From assembly GCF_965230805.1 (NCBI RefSeq), contig NZ_OZ246019.1:1860001-1924000 (forward strand): 64,000 bases of DNA. The letters run 5' to 3'. Positions within the stretch are counted from its first letter, which is position 1, and each line of letters opens with the position of its first letter. Of the stretch, positions 36,002 through 46,700 are shown piece after piece. Below the pieces are notes generated by a model that was given only the letters and a program-made list of their open reading frames with translations, ran no database searches and was not told where the DNA came from. Source of the stretch: Marinifilum sp965230805 (GTDB lineage Bacteria > Bacteroidota > Bacteroidia > Bacteroidales > Marinifilaceae). Position numbers and translations under genes: made by a program.

Positions 36002-39000
36002 TTGAAAGCCCGAATTCTTTTCATATTAGCTCTGATCTGTTGCATTCAAGAAACTGCACTTACCCAAAACAACCTAAGAATTAAGCGTATTCTAATCCAA
36101 AAAGATAGCACTCAGCTCGATTCATTGCTGATTCTGCCTGCTACGGTACAAATATTTCACAATAAGCAGAAAATCGATAAAAGCTGGTATCAAATCAATT
36201 CAGGCAAAGGCTTGTTGATTGCCAATCAAAAACTCATACAGCTAGGCGACTCAATACTGGTAAAATATAGAATTTACGATTATAACATTCGCAAACCGAT
36301 CTACACCCGCAACATAACCGACATAAAGCTAGCCGGGGATGTCCGCTCAAGAATAAGTTCAACGCAATACGCTTACAACAAACCGGGAATTTTAAACAGC
36401 AGCCAGTTGCACAAACAGGGGAACTATTCTCGTGCAATCTCCTATGGAAACAATCAAAATGTAGTAAGCAATTCGAACCTGAACCTGCAGCTTTCGGGGA
36501 AACTAAGTGAAGATGTCAACATCCTGGCTGCCATATCTGATAGTAACATTCCTATACAACCCGATGGCAACACTCAATCCATACAGGATTTCGACAGAAT
36601 TTACATCAAACTTTTTGATGACAAAACAGAACTTACCCTGGGAGATTATGAAATTGAATCGCCGCAAGGCAATTTTATGCGTTTTTATAAAAATGTACAA
36701 GGAGGAAAATTTTCCGGTTTAATTGCGAAGGGGAAAAATGGTGAGGAATTAAAATCCACCATAAGTACATCCATAGCCAAAGGAAAATTTCGCAGAATGG
36801 AAATTCAGGGGTCGGAAGGAATCCAAGGCCCTTACAGGTTAACAGGAGTGAATAACGAAAGCTACATTGTTGTTTTGGCAGGTTCGGAAAAGGTATTTGT
36901 GGATGGAAAAAAGTTAACCCGGGGCGAAAACCATGAGTATGTGATTAATTACAATACCGCAGAATTGAGTTTTACCACTCAACATCCCATAACAAGAAAT
37001 TCTCGAATTGTAGTGGAGTTTGAGTATTCAGAAGAAAATTACTCTCGTTACCTGATTTTTAATACGAACCAATACAGGAGTAAAAAGGGAAAAATCTGGT
37101 TCAACTTTTACCATGAACAGGACAGCAAAAATCAGCCATTGGATCAAAGCCTTAGCAAGGAAAACAAACGGTTGCTTAGTGAGATTGGCGATAATCTCGA
37201 TTTAGCCAATGCACCAAACGAAGAGATTGTAGAATACTCCAACGACTTTGTACTTTATCGAAAAATTTCAAAAGAAGTCGATCAAATCATTTATGATGTT
37301 TATGAGTACTCTATCGAACCCGAGGAGGCAATCTACAGGATAAATTTTTCATTTGTAGGAAACAATGGAGGCAACTACATACAGGTGAATGGACTTGCCA
37401 ACGGCCGGGTGTATCAATGGGTCGACCCGATTGACGGTGTGCCTCAGGGAGGGTATGCCCCTGTGTCCAAACTTATCGCTCCGCAAAAACAACAAATGAT
37501 TAGTTTGGGTGCCGATTACCAACTTGCAAAAAATCTTCAGTCAAAATTCGAAATTGCTTTAAGCAATCGAGATCTTAATACTTTCTCATCGAATGACGAC
37601 AGAGACAATAAAGGGTTTGCTGCCGATTTATTGCTAAGTAAAAAGAGCTTGCTCACCGACAGCACAAAAGTGCTCAACTCACAAATCAAGATGCATTTTA
37701 TACAGAAAGATTTTGCTGAAATTGAAAACTTTCGATCGGTAGAGTTCAATCGAGACTGGAACATCTCCAATACAGAAAATAAACAGAATGAAACCTATCT
37801 TTCGCTTAGCAACCAATTCAATAACTCGAAGTGGGGTGCAAGTTCTTACCATATCTCGGTTTTAAACAGAGGGGCAAATTATAAAGGAATTCGACAGAAT
37901 GTAAACTTCAATTATCAGAAAAAGAAATTGTTAGTACAAGTCAATGGGGATTTGCTGCATACCGACCAGGAAGAAGTGGAAAGTAAATTTTATCGCCATC
38001 ACTTCGATGCTGCCTTTATGGGGAAAATTGCCAAAATAGGGATTGAAATGGAAAATGAGAACAATAAGATTGAAGATGCAAAGGAACATACTTTGTTATC
38101 AAGTAGCTTTTCGTTTTACTCCTATAAATTTTACCTGGAAAACCGTGACTCAAGTCAAAACCAATTTCAGGCCTACTACAGAAAACGAAAAGACTATCTA
38201 CCCAAGGGTAATGATTTAAAATCGCAAAGTGAATCGGAGGATTTTGGAGGTAAAATCTGGCTGAAGAAAAACAGGAATCATCAATTAAAAATAGAGAGCA
38301 TCTATCGAAGATTGTCGATTTCAGAGAATTCTGTAACTAAGGAAGAGCCCGAAAATACATTTTTAGGGAAACTGGAGCACCAAGCCAGAATAAAGAAGGG
38401 GATCTTGCAAACATCTACCTATTATGAACTGGGTTCGGGCTTAGAGAGCGAGAAAGAATTTTCATATGTTGAAGTAAACAATGGTCAAGGTGCATACCGG
38501 TGGACCGATTACAACCAAAATGATGTAAAGGAACTAAATGAATTTGAAATCGCCACTTTTAAAGACGAAGCCAATTACATTCGAATTGGGACCAACACCA
38601 ACAATTACGAGAAGGTGTACAACAGTGATTTTAGGCAAAGTTTTATCCTTGGACTGCGAAGAATAAAATCAAAATCGAAAGTTGCCAATTTTTTCTCACG
38701 CTTTAGCAATCGCTTTGCCTACAGATTATCCAAAAAAAGCTTAAGCAATAATTTTAAGCTGTATGCAAATCCATTTAAAACAAATTCAGCAGATGAAAAC
38801 CTTATCACAATTAATTCCAGCTTTCAAAACACCTTTTCCTATCGTAAAACTAAATCCAAAACAAATTGGGATCTTATTCATTTAAGCAGCAGGAACAAGC
38901 AATTGCTCACCCAAGGATTCGAGAGAAGGCGATTAAGTCAAAACGGATTTCGCTTTAACTGGAACATTGGAAAATCCAGTCAACTGATGAATCGCACAGA

Positions 39001-39451
39001 CTATAGCAAAAAAAGTTTTTACCAGGAAGTATTTGCAAACCAGGATTACAGGCTGAATGAAATAAAGAATGAACTTCGTCTTAAGTTTCAGACCAGCTTG
39101 GTATTTCAGTTTGGCTTGAAGCATACCTACCAGCAAAAAGAAAACAAACTGGCCAGCGAAAAATCAAAAATGCATAATTTGGGAGCCAGCTGTCAATACG
39201 CCATTACCAAAACCGGGAAACTAATGGCAGGTGTAAACTACTTACATCTCGATTACAATGCCAACACCAATAGCTCCATAGCCTACGAAATGCTGGAAGG
39301 TTTCTTGCCTGGTAACAACTCCACCTGGAACTTGGGTTATAATCAGCAACTTTCCAAAGTATTACAGATGAATATCACCTACAATGGTCGCCAAAGCGAA
39401 GGAGGAAAAACCATTCATGTAGGAAGCATGGAAGTAAGGGCTTATTTTTAA
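36002..39451 (+). CDS. Large outer-membrane beta-barrel protein, SprA-like repeats, TTG start
   Basis: A 1149-residue protein. The start is TTG at 36002: no ATG exists between the upstream in-frame stop (35966) and residue ~225, and the TTG immediately precedes a good signal peptide (KARILFILALICCIQETALTQ). Beyond it are NLNLQLSGKLSEDVNILAAISDSNIPIQPDG and VFVDGKKLTRGENHEYVINYNTAELSF, phrases that also occur in SprA-like and other large Bacteroidota outer-membrane proteins. From about residue 480 there are alternating amphipathic strands rich in Asn, Lys and Tyr, ending SMEVRAYF, a barrel-type C-terminus. Function is unknown; the family resemblance is partial. Confidence 0.7.
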   Translation: MKARILFILALICCIQETALTQNNLRIKRILIQKDSTQLDSLLILPATVQIFHNKQKIDKSWYQINSGKGLLIANQKLIQLGDSILVKYRIYDYNIRKPIYTRNITDIKLAGDVRSRISSTQYAYNKPGILNSSQLHKQGNYSRAISYGNNQNVVSNSNLNLQLSGKLSEDVNILAAISDSNIPIQPDGNTQSIQDFDRIYIKLFDDKTELTLGDYEIESPQGNFMRFYKNVQGGKFSGLIAKGKNGEELKSTISTSIAKGKFRRMEIQGSEGIQGPYRLTGVNNESYIVVLAGSEKVFVDGKKLTRGENHEYVINYNTAELSFTTQHPITRNSRIVVEFEYSEENYSRYLIFNTNQYRSKKGKIWFNFYHEQDSKNQPLDQSLSKENKRLLSEIGDNLDLANAPNEEIVEYSNDFVLYRKISKEVDQIIYDVYEYSIEPEEAIYRINFSFVGNNGGNYIQVNGLANGRVYQWVDPIDGVPQGGYAPVSKLIAPQKQQMISLGADYQLAKNLQSKFEIALSNRDLNTFSSNDDRDNKGFAADLLLSKKSLLTDSTKVLNSQIKMHFIQKDFAEIENFRSVEFNRDWNISNTENKQNETYLSLSNQFNNSKWGASSYHISVLNRGANYKGIRQNVNFNYQKKKLLVQVNGDLLHTDQEEVESKFYRHHFDAAFMGKIAKIGIEMENENNKIEDAKEHTLLSSSFSFYSYKFYLENRDSSQNQFQAYYRKRKDYLPKGNDLKSQSESEDFGGKIWLKKNRNHQLKIESIYRRLSISENSVTKEEPENTFLGKLEHQARIKKGILQTSTYYELGSGLESEKEFSYVEVNNGQGAYRWTDYNQNDVKELNEFEIATFKDEANYIRIGTNTNNYEKVYNSDFRQSFILGLRRIKSKSKVANFFSRFSNRFAYRLSKKSLSNNFKLYANPFKTNSADENLITINSSFQNTFSYRKTKSKTNWDLIHLSSRNKQLLTQGFERRRLSQNGFRFNWNIGKSSQLMNRTDYSKKSFYQEVFANQDYRLNEIKNELRLKFQTSLVFQFGLKHTYQQKENKLASEKSKMHNLGASCQYAITKTGKLMAGVNYLHLDYNANTNSSIAYEMLEGFLPGNNSTWNLGYNQQLSKVLQMNITYNGRQSEGGKTIHVGSMEVRAYF

Positions 39452-39520
39452 TTTAACATGATTCTGTTCTTATCTTTCAACTTAAAAATGTACATTTAGC
39501 TTTTGTGTAAAAAAAAGTTT

Positions 39521-40360
39521 ATGGCAGATCAGATTAAAATTGTGGTTAGCGATTTAGATGGCACACTTTTACCATCAATGGGTGAAGTAAGTAAGAAGAA
39601 TTATGAGTGTTTGGAAGAGCTTAAAAAATCGAATATCACAAGAGTAATTGCCACCGGAAGAACATTATATTCTGCCATGGCTGTTTTGCCCGATGATTTT
39701 CCTATTGATTACCTGATTTTTTCTTCTGGTGCAGGCATCATGAACTGGCATTCAAAAGAGCTGATCTACTCCCAACAGATTGAGGCAGATGAAGTTCTTG
39801 AACTTTCAAAAATTCTTGTCGACCACGATATTGATTTTATGATTTTGGATCCAATTCCAAATAACCATCAGTTTTGGTATTATCAAACCGGAAATAAAAA
39901 TCCTGATTTCGACAGACGACTAAATCTTTACAAGCAATTTGCTACACCTATTGGTAGCCTTAAAGATGCCAAACGGGATGCATGTCAGATTCTTGCCATT
40001 CTTCCCAATAAAATAGATTGGTTCGAAGAGATCAAAACCAAATTCGACGACATTAAAATCATACGGGCTACATCTCCCTTGGATCATGAATCAATTTGGA
40101 TGGAAATTTTCCCTCTTCACATTTCAAAAGGTCATGGTTGCGAATGGTTGTGCAATAAATTAGGACTAAATGCTAACAATTCCTTTGTTATTGGTAACGA
40201 CTACAACGATATCGACCTTCTGGAATGGGGAAAACACAGCTATGTAGTTGAGAATGCACCACACGAACTTAAGGACAAATATCAGGTCACCGAAAATGTG
40301 ATTAAAGATGGCTTTGCAATGGCTGTTGAAAAGGTGTTGAGCGAATGTGAGGTAAAATAA
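39521..40360 (+). CDS. HAD-superfamily (Cof type, IIB) sugar/nucleotide phosphatase
   Basis: A 279-residue HAD hydrolase. Motif I is VVSDLDGTLLP (residues 7-17) with the nucleophile Asp, motif II the Thr in RVIATGRTLYSAM, and motif IV GNDYNDIDLLEWGKHSYVVENAP near the C-terminus. A type-IIB cap lies between. I start at ATG 39521 (MADQIKIVV), six codons after an in-frame TTG. Members dephosphorylate sugar phosphates, FMN or pyridoxal phosphate; the substrate cannot be told. It converges with the alanine dehydrogenase gene with a 2-bp gap and no obvious terminator. Confidence 0.88.
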   Translation: MADQIKIVVSDLDGTLLPSMGEVSKKNYECLEELKKSNITRVIATGRTLYSAMAVLPDDFPIDYLIFSSGAGIMNWHSKELIYSQQIEADEVLELSKILVDHDIDFMILDPIPNNHQFWYYQTGNKNPDFDRRLNLYKQFATPIGSLKDAKRDACQILAILPNKIDWFEEIKTKFDDIKIIRATSPLDHESIWMEIFPLHISKGHGCEWLCNKLGLNANNSFVIGNDYNDIDLLEWGKHSYVVENAPHELKDKYQVTENVIKDGFAMAVEKVLSECEVK

Positions 40361-40362
40361 AG

Positions 40363-41586
40363 CTACATTGCTGCCAACAACAAATCGATATCCTTAGCAA
40401 GAATTCCAAATGTATCTCCCAATCTTCGGTTGGTTAAAATGCCACGATATACATAAGTGCCATGACGAAGGCCATTGTCATTTTTAATGAACTTGTGAAC
40501 ACCACCATTCTGACCAATATTGAGTAGTAATGGTGCACAAATATTACTCAAGGCAAGCGAAGCAGTTCGTGCAACATGAGAAGGTACATTCGGCACACAA
40601 TAATGAAGTACGCCATGTTTTTTAAAAACCGGATCTTTATGGTTGGTCAGCATTGAAGTTTCGAAACATCCGCCCTGATCGATACTTAAATCAATAATAA
40701 TAGAACCTGGTTTCATTTTTTGCACCATTTCTTCGGTTACCATATATCCCGAATGTTCAATCCCATGACGCAAAGCACCAATTACCACATCTGCCGAAGC
40801 CAAGGCTTTTTCTAAAACATGAGGATGGAATATTGAAGTAAATACACGATGACCAAGATGATCTTCCAATCTGCGTAAGCGATATATTGAATCGTCGAAG
40901 ACTTTTACCATGGCACCAAGGCCAAAAGCAGCTCTTGTGGCATATTCAGCTGCAGTACCTGCTCCTAATATAATAACTTCACTTGGTGTAATTCCGGTAA
41001 TTCCTCCCAGCATCACGCCCTTGCCGCCATGAGCCTTGCTAAGATATTCTCCTGCAATCATTACTGAGGATATTCCTGCTATTTCTGCCATTGATCGAAC
41101 TACCGGATAAAAATTATTACAATCTTTTATCAGTTCCAAAGCAATGGCAGTTACCTTTTTCTGCATTAATTTTCGAACATTCTCGCCACACTGACTCTTT
41201 ATTTGCAAAGCCGAAAACAGGATCTGATTGCCCCTAAGCATATCAATCTCGCTACTTGAGAAAGGAGAAACCTGCATCACAGTATCGCACTGGTACACCT
41301 CTTCCTTCTCCATTACAATGCGAGCTCCATTTTCACTATACTCCGAATCGGTATAATTGGATGCCAAACCTGCACCACGTTCAAGAACTACCTCGTGTCC
41401 ATTATTCACGAGCAACTCAACGGACTGTGGGGTAAGACTTACTCGATTCTCTCCTCTACATTCCTCTTTGGGAATCCCTATAACCAATTGCTTGCGTCGG
41501 CGATCTAACTCCAACATTTCTTCCTTAGGCTGAAAAAATCCATACCCCAAAGGAAAATTCTTTGATCCTTCACTTAACGGCGCCAT
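40363..41586 (-). CDS. ald: Alanine dehydrogenase (AlaDH/PNT family)
   Basis: A 407-residue enzyme that interconverts L-alanine and pyruvate plus ammonia with NAD. The N-terminal AlaDH/PNT domain begins after a 30-residue extension (IGIPKEECRGENRVSLTPQSVELLVNNGHEVVLERGAG). The NAD-binding domain has VIILGAGTAAEYATRAAFGLGAMVKVFDD, and the substrate/NAD loop is IIIDLSIDQGGCFETS with YCVPNVPSHVARTAS. It is longer than classical Ald (about 370) because of the N- and C-terminal extensions common in Bacteroidota. The start lies 95 bp after the tsaE stop, so it may be cotranscribed. Confidence 0.9.
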   Translation of the reverse strand: MAPLSEGSKNFPLGYGFFQPKEEMLELDRRRKQLVIGIPKEECRGENRVSLTPQSVELLVNNGHEVVLERGAGLASNYTDSEYSENGARIVMEKEEVYQCDTVMQVSPFSSSEIDMLRGNQILFSALQIKSQCGENVRKLMQKKVTAIALELIKDCNNFYPVVRSMAEIAGISSVMIAGEYLSKAHGGKGVMLGGITGITPSEVIILGAGTAAEYATRAAFGLGAMVKVFDDSIYRLRRLEDHLGHRVFTSIFHPHVLEKALASADVVIGALRHGIEHSGYMVTEEMVQKMKPGSIIIDLSIDQGGCFETSMLTNHKDPVFKKHGVLHYCVPNVPSHVARTASLALSNICAPLLLNIGQNGGVHKFIKNDNGLRHGTYVYRGILTNRRLGDTFGILAKDIDLLLAAM

Positions 41587-41681
41587 ATGCGATATTGTAA
41601 TATTTAAACGGAAAACTTACCCTAGGTAAGACATTACAATTTAAGAAATTTTTAGCGGTTTTCAGTCTATCCAATTTATGA

Positions 41682-42098
41682 TTAAAAGATACGGATGCTT
41701 CTACTCCCATCCGCTTCTTCCTTAAAGTGGACTTCAACTGTATCGTTGGGCAAAATGGAATCGATTTTCTCGGGCCATTCGATAAAACACATGGCATTGC
41801 TGTAAAAATAATCTTCATAGCCAAAATCATAGGCTTCCTGAACATCATCAATACGATAAAAATCGAAATGATAAATGATACTTTCTTTGGCTGTATGATA
41901 TTCGTTTACAATGGCAAAGGTTGGACTGTTAATCGTATCCTTTACTCCCATTTCTTCGCAGATTGCCTTTACAAATGTGGTTTTTCCCACGCCCATTGCA
42001 CCGTGCATGGCAAATATTCTTTTATCACCTACCAGCTTAATAAATTCGGCTGCAACAGAATTAATATCCTCCAGCGAATTGATTTTTAATTCGGTCAT
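41682..42098 (-). CDS. tsaE: tRNA threonylcarbamoyladenosine biosynthesis ATPase TsaE
   Basis: A 138-residue P-loop ATPase of the t6A37 tRNA-modification complex. Walker A is HGAMGVGKTTFVKAICEEMG (residues 32-51), followed by INSPTFAIVNEYHTAKESIIYHFDFYRIDDVQEAYDFG and CFIEWPEKIDSILP, all diagnostic of TsaE. It lies 21 bp downstream of porX in the same orientation. This porX-tsaE order is common in Bacteroidota. Confidence 0.93.
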   Translation of the reverse strand: MTELKINSLEDINSVAAEFIKLVGDKRIFAMHGAMGVGKTTFVKAICEEMGVKDTINSPTFAIVNEYHTAKESIIYHFDFYRIDDVQEAYDFGYEDYFYSNAMCFIEWPEKIDSILPNDTVEVHFKEEADGSRSIRIF

Positions 42099-42119
42099 TT
42101 CCTGCTAAATCTTTGTATT

Positions 42120-43679
42120 TTAACTTTTCCTTGGACTTAATGTAATCAGTGGAACAATCATCTCTTCCAACGAGATTCCTCCATGCTGAAAGGTATTTCG
42201 ATAGTAAGAGCTGTAATAATTAAAATTGTTCGGATATGCTAAAAAGTCCTCTCCAAATGCAAAGATATAAGAAGAACTCACATTTACTTGAGGCAGATTT
42301 GCTTTTCGAGGATCTGTTACCTCAAATACTTCTTTCGACTTATAGTTCAGGTTTTTCCCTTGCTTGTAACGAAGGTTGGTATTGGTTTGTCTGTCACCAA
42401 TTACCTTAAGGGGATTTTGCACTCGAATTGAGCCATGATCAGTAGTAATCACAAGCTTTACATTTTTTTCCGAAAGCTTTTTAATCAACTCCAGCAACAT
42501 GGAATGTTCGAACCAGGAAAGGGTTAAAGAACGATAGGCTGCCTCATCCGAAGCCAATTCACGAATCATTTCACTTTCTGTTCTGGCATGCGAAAGCATA
42601 TCTACAAAATTGTAGACAAAAACACTCAATTGAGAATTTAAAATGGAATTGAGATGATCCAATACCTTGGCTCCCATTTTTTCATTATTGATCTTCTCGT
42701 AGTGGTAGGTATAATCCTTATAATGTCGTTTCAACTGAAAACCAATAAAATCCTCTTCGTGGATATTCTTGCTGCTTTCCTCATCCTCATTAATCCAATG
42801 CTTTGGATGTCTTTTTTTAATATCCAAAGGCATTAATCCCGAAAACATTGAGTTACGGGCATACTGCGTAGCGGTTGGCAGAATGGAATAGTACATTGTA
42901 TCTTCTTCAACAACAAAGTAATCGCTGATTACAGGATAGAGCGTTTGCCACTGGTCGTAACGCAAATTGTCAATTAATATGAATGCAACCTTCTGACCTT
43001 TATCGAGCAGAGGATACACTTTTTCTTTAAAAACATCAGGTGTAAGAAGGGGCTTGTCCTCTTCTTCGGGATCCATCCAATCGATATAATTTTTCTTTAC
43101 AAAACGCACAAAAAGATTGTTGGCTTCGGTTTTCTGCATGCGAAGAATTTCATCCATTCCCGAATCCTCGATATTGGCAAGCTCCAACTCCCAAAATACC
43201 AACTTCCGGTACATTTTCATCCAGTCTTCAAAATCGCGGCAATCGTTAATTTCCATTCCCATTTGGCCAAATTTCGATTGGTAGGCCATGGTTGTTTTCT
43301 CGGAAACCAAACGTTTTTTATCGATGTGTTTTTTTAGAGTAAGCAAAATTTGCTTGGGATTTACAGGTTTAATCAGATAATCGGAGATTTGTTTTCCAAT
43401 TGCCTCTTCCATAATGTCTTCTTCCTCGCTTTTTGTAATCATTACAACAGGCAAGGCCGAATCTACCGATTTGATTTCACTAAGAGCTTCCAAACCACTC
43501 ATTCCCGGCATGTTCTCATCTAGCAATACCAAATCAAAATGCGATTCTTTCACCAAATCGAGCGCATCGTAAGCATTATTACACGATACAACCTCATATC
43601 CTTTTTCTTCTAAAAATATAATGTGAGGTTTCAACAATTCAATCTCATCATCTACCCAAAGTATAGTACTTTCTTTCAC
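42120..43679 (-). CDS. porX: PorX: response regulator with PglZ/alkaline-phosphatase-like effector domain
   Basis: A 519-residue two-component regulator of the type IX secretion system. The receiver occupies residues 1-120 (ILWVDDEIELLKPH; phospho-Asp54 in LVLLDENMPGMSG; Lys in YLIKPVNPKQ). A helical linker follows, and from about residue 230 a PglZ-type metal-dependent phosphatase domain (VAFILIDNLRYDQWQTLYP, PTATQYARNSMFSG, VFVYNFVDMLSHARTE, LVITTDHGSIRVQNP), whose metal ligands Asp/His/Asp-His are visible. It is directly upstream of tsaE and 31 bp downstream of the PorW/SprE gene, an unusually tight link between the regulator and a structural T9SS component. Confidence 0.94.
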   Translation of the reverse strand: MKESTILWVDDEIELLKPHIIFLEEKGYEVVSCNNAYDALDLVKESHFDLVLLDENMPGMSGLEALSEIKSVDSALPVVMITKSEEEDIMEEAIGKQISDYLIKPVNPKQILLTLKKHIDKKRLVSEKTTMAYQSKFGQMGMEINDCRDFEDWMKMYRKLVFWELELANIEDSGMDEILRMQKTEANNLFVRFVKKNYIDWMDPEEEDKPLLTPDVFKEKVYPLLDKGQKVAFILIDNLRYDQWQTLYPVISDYFVVEEDTMYYSILPTATQYARNSMFSGLMPLDIKKRHPKHWINEDEESSKNIHEEDFIGFQLKRHYKDYTYHYEKINNEKMGAKVLDHLNSILNSQLSVFVYNFVDMLSHARTESEMIRELASDEAAYRSLTLSWFEHSMLLELIKKLSEKNVKLVITTDHGSIRVQNPLKVIGDRQTNTNLRYKQGKNLNYKSKEVFEVTDPRKANLPQVNVSSSYIFAFGEDFLAYPNNFNYYSSYYRNTFQHGGISLEEMIVPLITLSPRKS

Positions 43680-43710
43680 GCTTACAATAAATTAAATCTT
43701 AGCAAAAAAT

Positions 43711-46700
43711 CTATTTCAAATAGTATTTTTTGAAGAACTTCAGATACTTAGCCGTATCTCCATCTTCCATAAATACTTTCAAGTTCTCATCGGAAATCAC
43801 AAAATTGCGATATCCTACTTTTTCCACAGCAGCAAATAAATCTCTATTGGTTACAATGGCGCGAAAATACATCATTGCCTGTTTTTTATTTCTCATGTTT
43901 GTTACCAATAATACTTCACGTTGATCATCCAGCTTACGAACTTCTATTTTTAATGGTCCGGTATTGTACCTCTTAATTCCCATAAGCAGTTGCTTCTTGT
44001 TCACATTTTCGGTTGAATAAACCAATACAAAATAATGTGGCAAGCTTTGATTGAACTGATACAATCCGTCCTGAATCATTTTCTCTTCCGTTTTAACCGC
44101 AGAAGTCTCCATTTTATCCAAATAGTTCTTTTTAAAGAATTCCAGATAAGGGAACAAGGTCTTCTCTACATAAAACAACTTGAAATTCTCTTCACTAATC
44201 ACGAAGTTCCGATAATCAACGCTTTCCAATTGCTTGTAAATTGCATCATCGGTAATCAATTCTCTAAAGTATTTCATTGCTTCGGTTTTAGACCCGATAT
44301 TATTTACCACAATCATATTCAAATCATTGTCGTACTGTTCTTTCAACACACTGTAATCTTTATCATGATTGTAAATATCATTTCTCAACTTGCTAATATT
44401 TACCTTACGCGCAGGAACCAATAAAATAAACTTGTGATTATCTGACTGATTTATAACAAACGCAGTAGAATCTAAATTGTTGTTTACTGCAACCAGTTTA
44501 CCTTGCTTTTTAACCGTTGATTGTTTTGGCTTGCGCTCAACATTAAAATAAGTTTTGGTATAAAAATCAAGATATTGATCTACCTCCTTCGTTTTCTTTA
44601 ACTGATCAAAATTTGGCTTGGAAATCACAAAGTTTCTGTAATCAACATCCTCTAATCCGCTAAATGCTTTGCCGTTGGTAATAATTCCGTTAAAGTAATT
44701 TAAAGCATCATCCTTATCCTTTAATCCTTTTACCATGATCATGATTTGATCTTTATCAAGCGACAGACGATCAACTTTAAAGGTGCGACTGTCATAAGCA
44801 TCCGAATTGTATCGCGATACATTAAAAAGTGTTCTGTTAGGATCTCCATCATTCTTTGAAAACATCAGAACAAAATAGTACTCATCATCGGCTTTAAACT
44901 TGTACAAGCTCTTAGGCTTTTCTTCTTTAGCCTTTTCATCTTTTACCTCAACCATTGCCTGATCGCCTTCAATTCTCCAGTTCCGAAGCAACCTGTTTTG
45001 GCGAGCCATCTCCATATCCTTAGCAGTATAAACTACCGGAACAGCTCCTTTTTCCAATCCTGCAAGAATCGCTCTTGTGGTCTGCTCAATTTCCTTTGTA
45101 GGGTTCGATTTTAAAATCTGGTCGAGCGATTGTTTAAAAGTATTTACATTCTGGGTTCTTCCTATACTTAAGGCTCTAAGGAATAAAAACCTTGGGCGCA
45201 ATTCACTTTCAGGATATCTTAACAAGCCTTCGTTACAAAGTGTAAGCACCTTAAAATAGTAGTAGTTCTGAAATTCTTCGTATGCTTTCGCATAAAGCAG
45301 ATTTGCTCTTTGATATTCAGCATCGAGCTTAGATTGATAGTTTGGATCGCTTAAAGCTTTGGCATATTCGCTCCCTTTAAACTCCTTTATAATTTTCTGC
45401 TTGTAAAATTCAGACTTGGCAGTTCTGTTCAGCGATTTGTTTATGGCATAGCAATGATAATAGGTCGAAAGCAGATATGGATTCTCAGGAAATCTTTCCA
45501 ACAAAATTTCTAAGCTCTCCAAAGCTTTTTCTTTATTATTAAGTTTTTGCTCGTAAACCAAAGCCGCTTGGAACAAGCCCTTCATAATTCTTTCATTAGA
45601 TTTTACCATTGCAGCCTTTGTCATAGGCAAATCAACCAAATAGTATTCTTTGGTTTTAGGATCCTTTTTCTGAGATTGTGAGCTAATACCATCTCCCGAA
45701 TCCTCTTCCAGAGCAATCTCAATATCATCCAAGTTAAATGTAGACCTGTTTTTACGTCTCCAATTGTCTTCTAATTTTCTACGCCCCCATTTGCGTTGGA
45801 ATTCTGATTTTCCCAAACCTATATTTGTAGGATTATAAAAATACCAATTGCCCTGACTTTGTCCCTGGTTCCTGTTAAAGTTATTCCCCAACAAATTGTT
45901 TTGGCTAAAGAATGCCCTGTCCGACTGAGCTTCGGCTTTTTGCAAACGCTCTTCACGTTCCTTCTCGTTAATTTTCTTAATCAAATCACTAATCAATCGA
46001 TCTCTATCGCCTTTACCCATTAATGCAACTCTTTGCAAACTATCCTCGCGAACAACCATATTCAAATTATTCACCAGTTCGGTTAAATTCCCAACACGCT
46101 CCGAAATTTTGATATAATTAGGATAATCGCTTCCCAAATAAGTCATTGAACTATCGTAGCACATCTGTGCCTTTGGATAAATCTCTTTGCTAAAATAATG
46201 ATCTCCCAATTTTAAGAATGAAATTGCTTTCTGATTTTCGTTGTACAAAGAAACCTTTGTCGACTCCCAATAATTCGATATTGCCGACTCCATATTCTCA
46301 TCTGCAACATCCATTTCGGCCATGGCATAATAAATCTGATTCTTATACTCTTTATTTTTTTGGTCGCGCAACATTTTACGCAAGCCTTTTCTGATTTCTT
46401 CACCATTTTCAGCACCTGTATAAGTTAATGCACGACTGATTTTGGCATTAAAGGTCATCTCGTAATTGGCATTTAAGTCGATCAATTCCTGAAAAGCTTG
46501 CGAAGCCTCTCCGGCTTGATCCATTTTCTGATATATTTGAGCCAATAAGTAATAGTAACGTGCTTTCTTGTGTTTGTTTTTTGATATCGCAATGCACCTT
46601 TCCAATGCCGGTACAGCCTCCTCAAATTGTTCTTGCCTGATGGCCATATCGGCATACAAAGCCTCAATTCTTAGCAAATCATCTTTCGATAGCTCACTTC

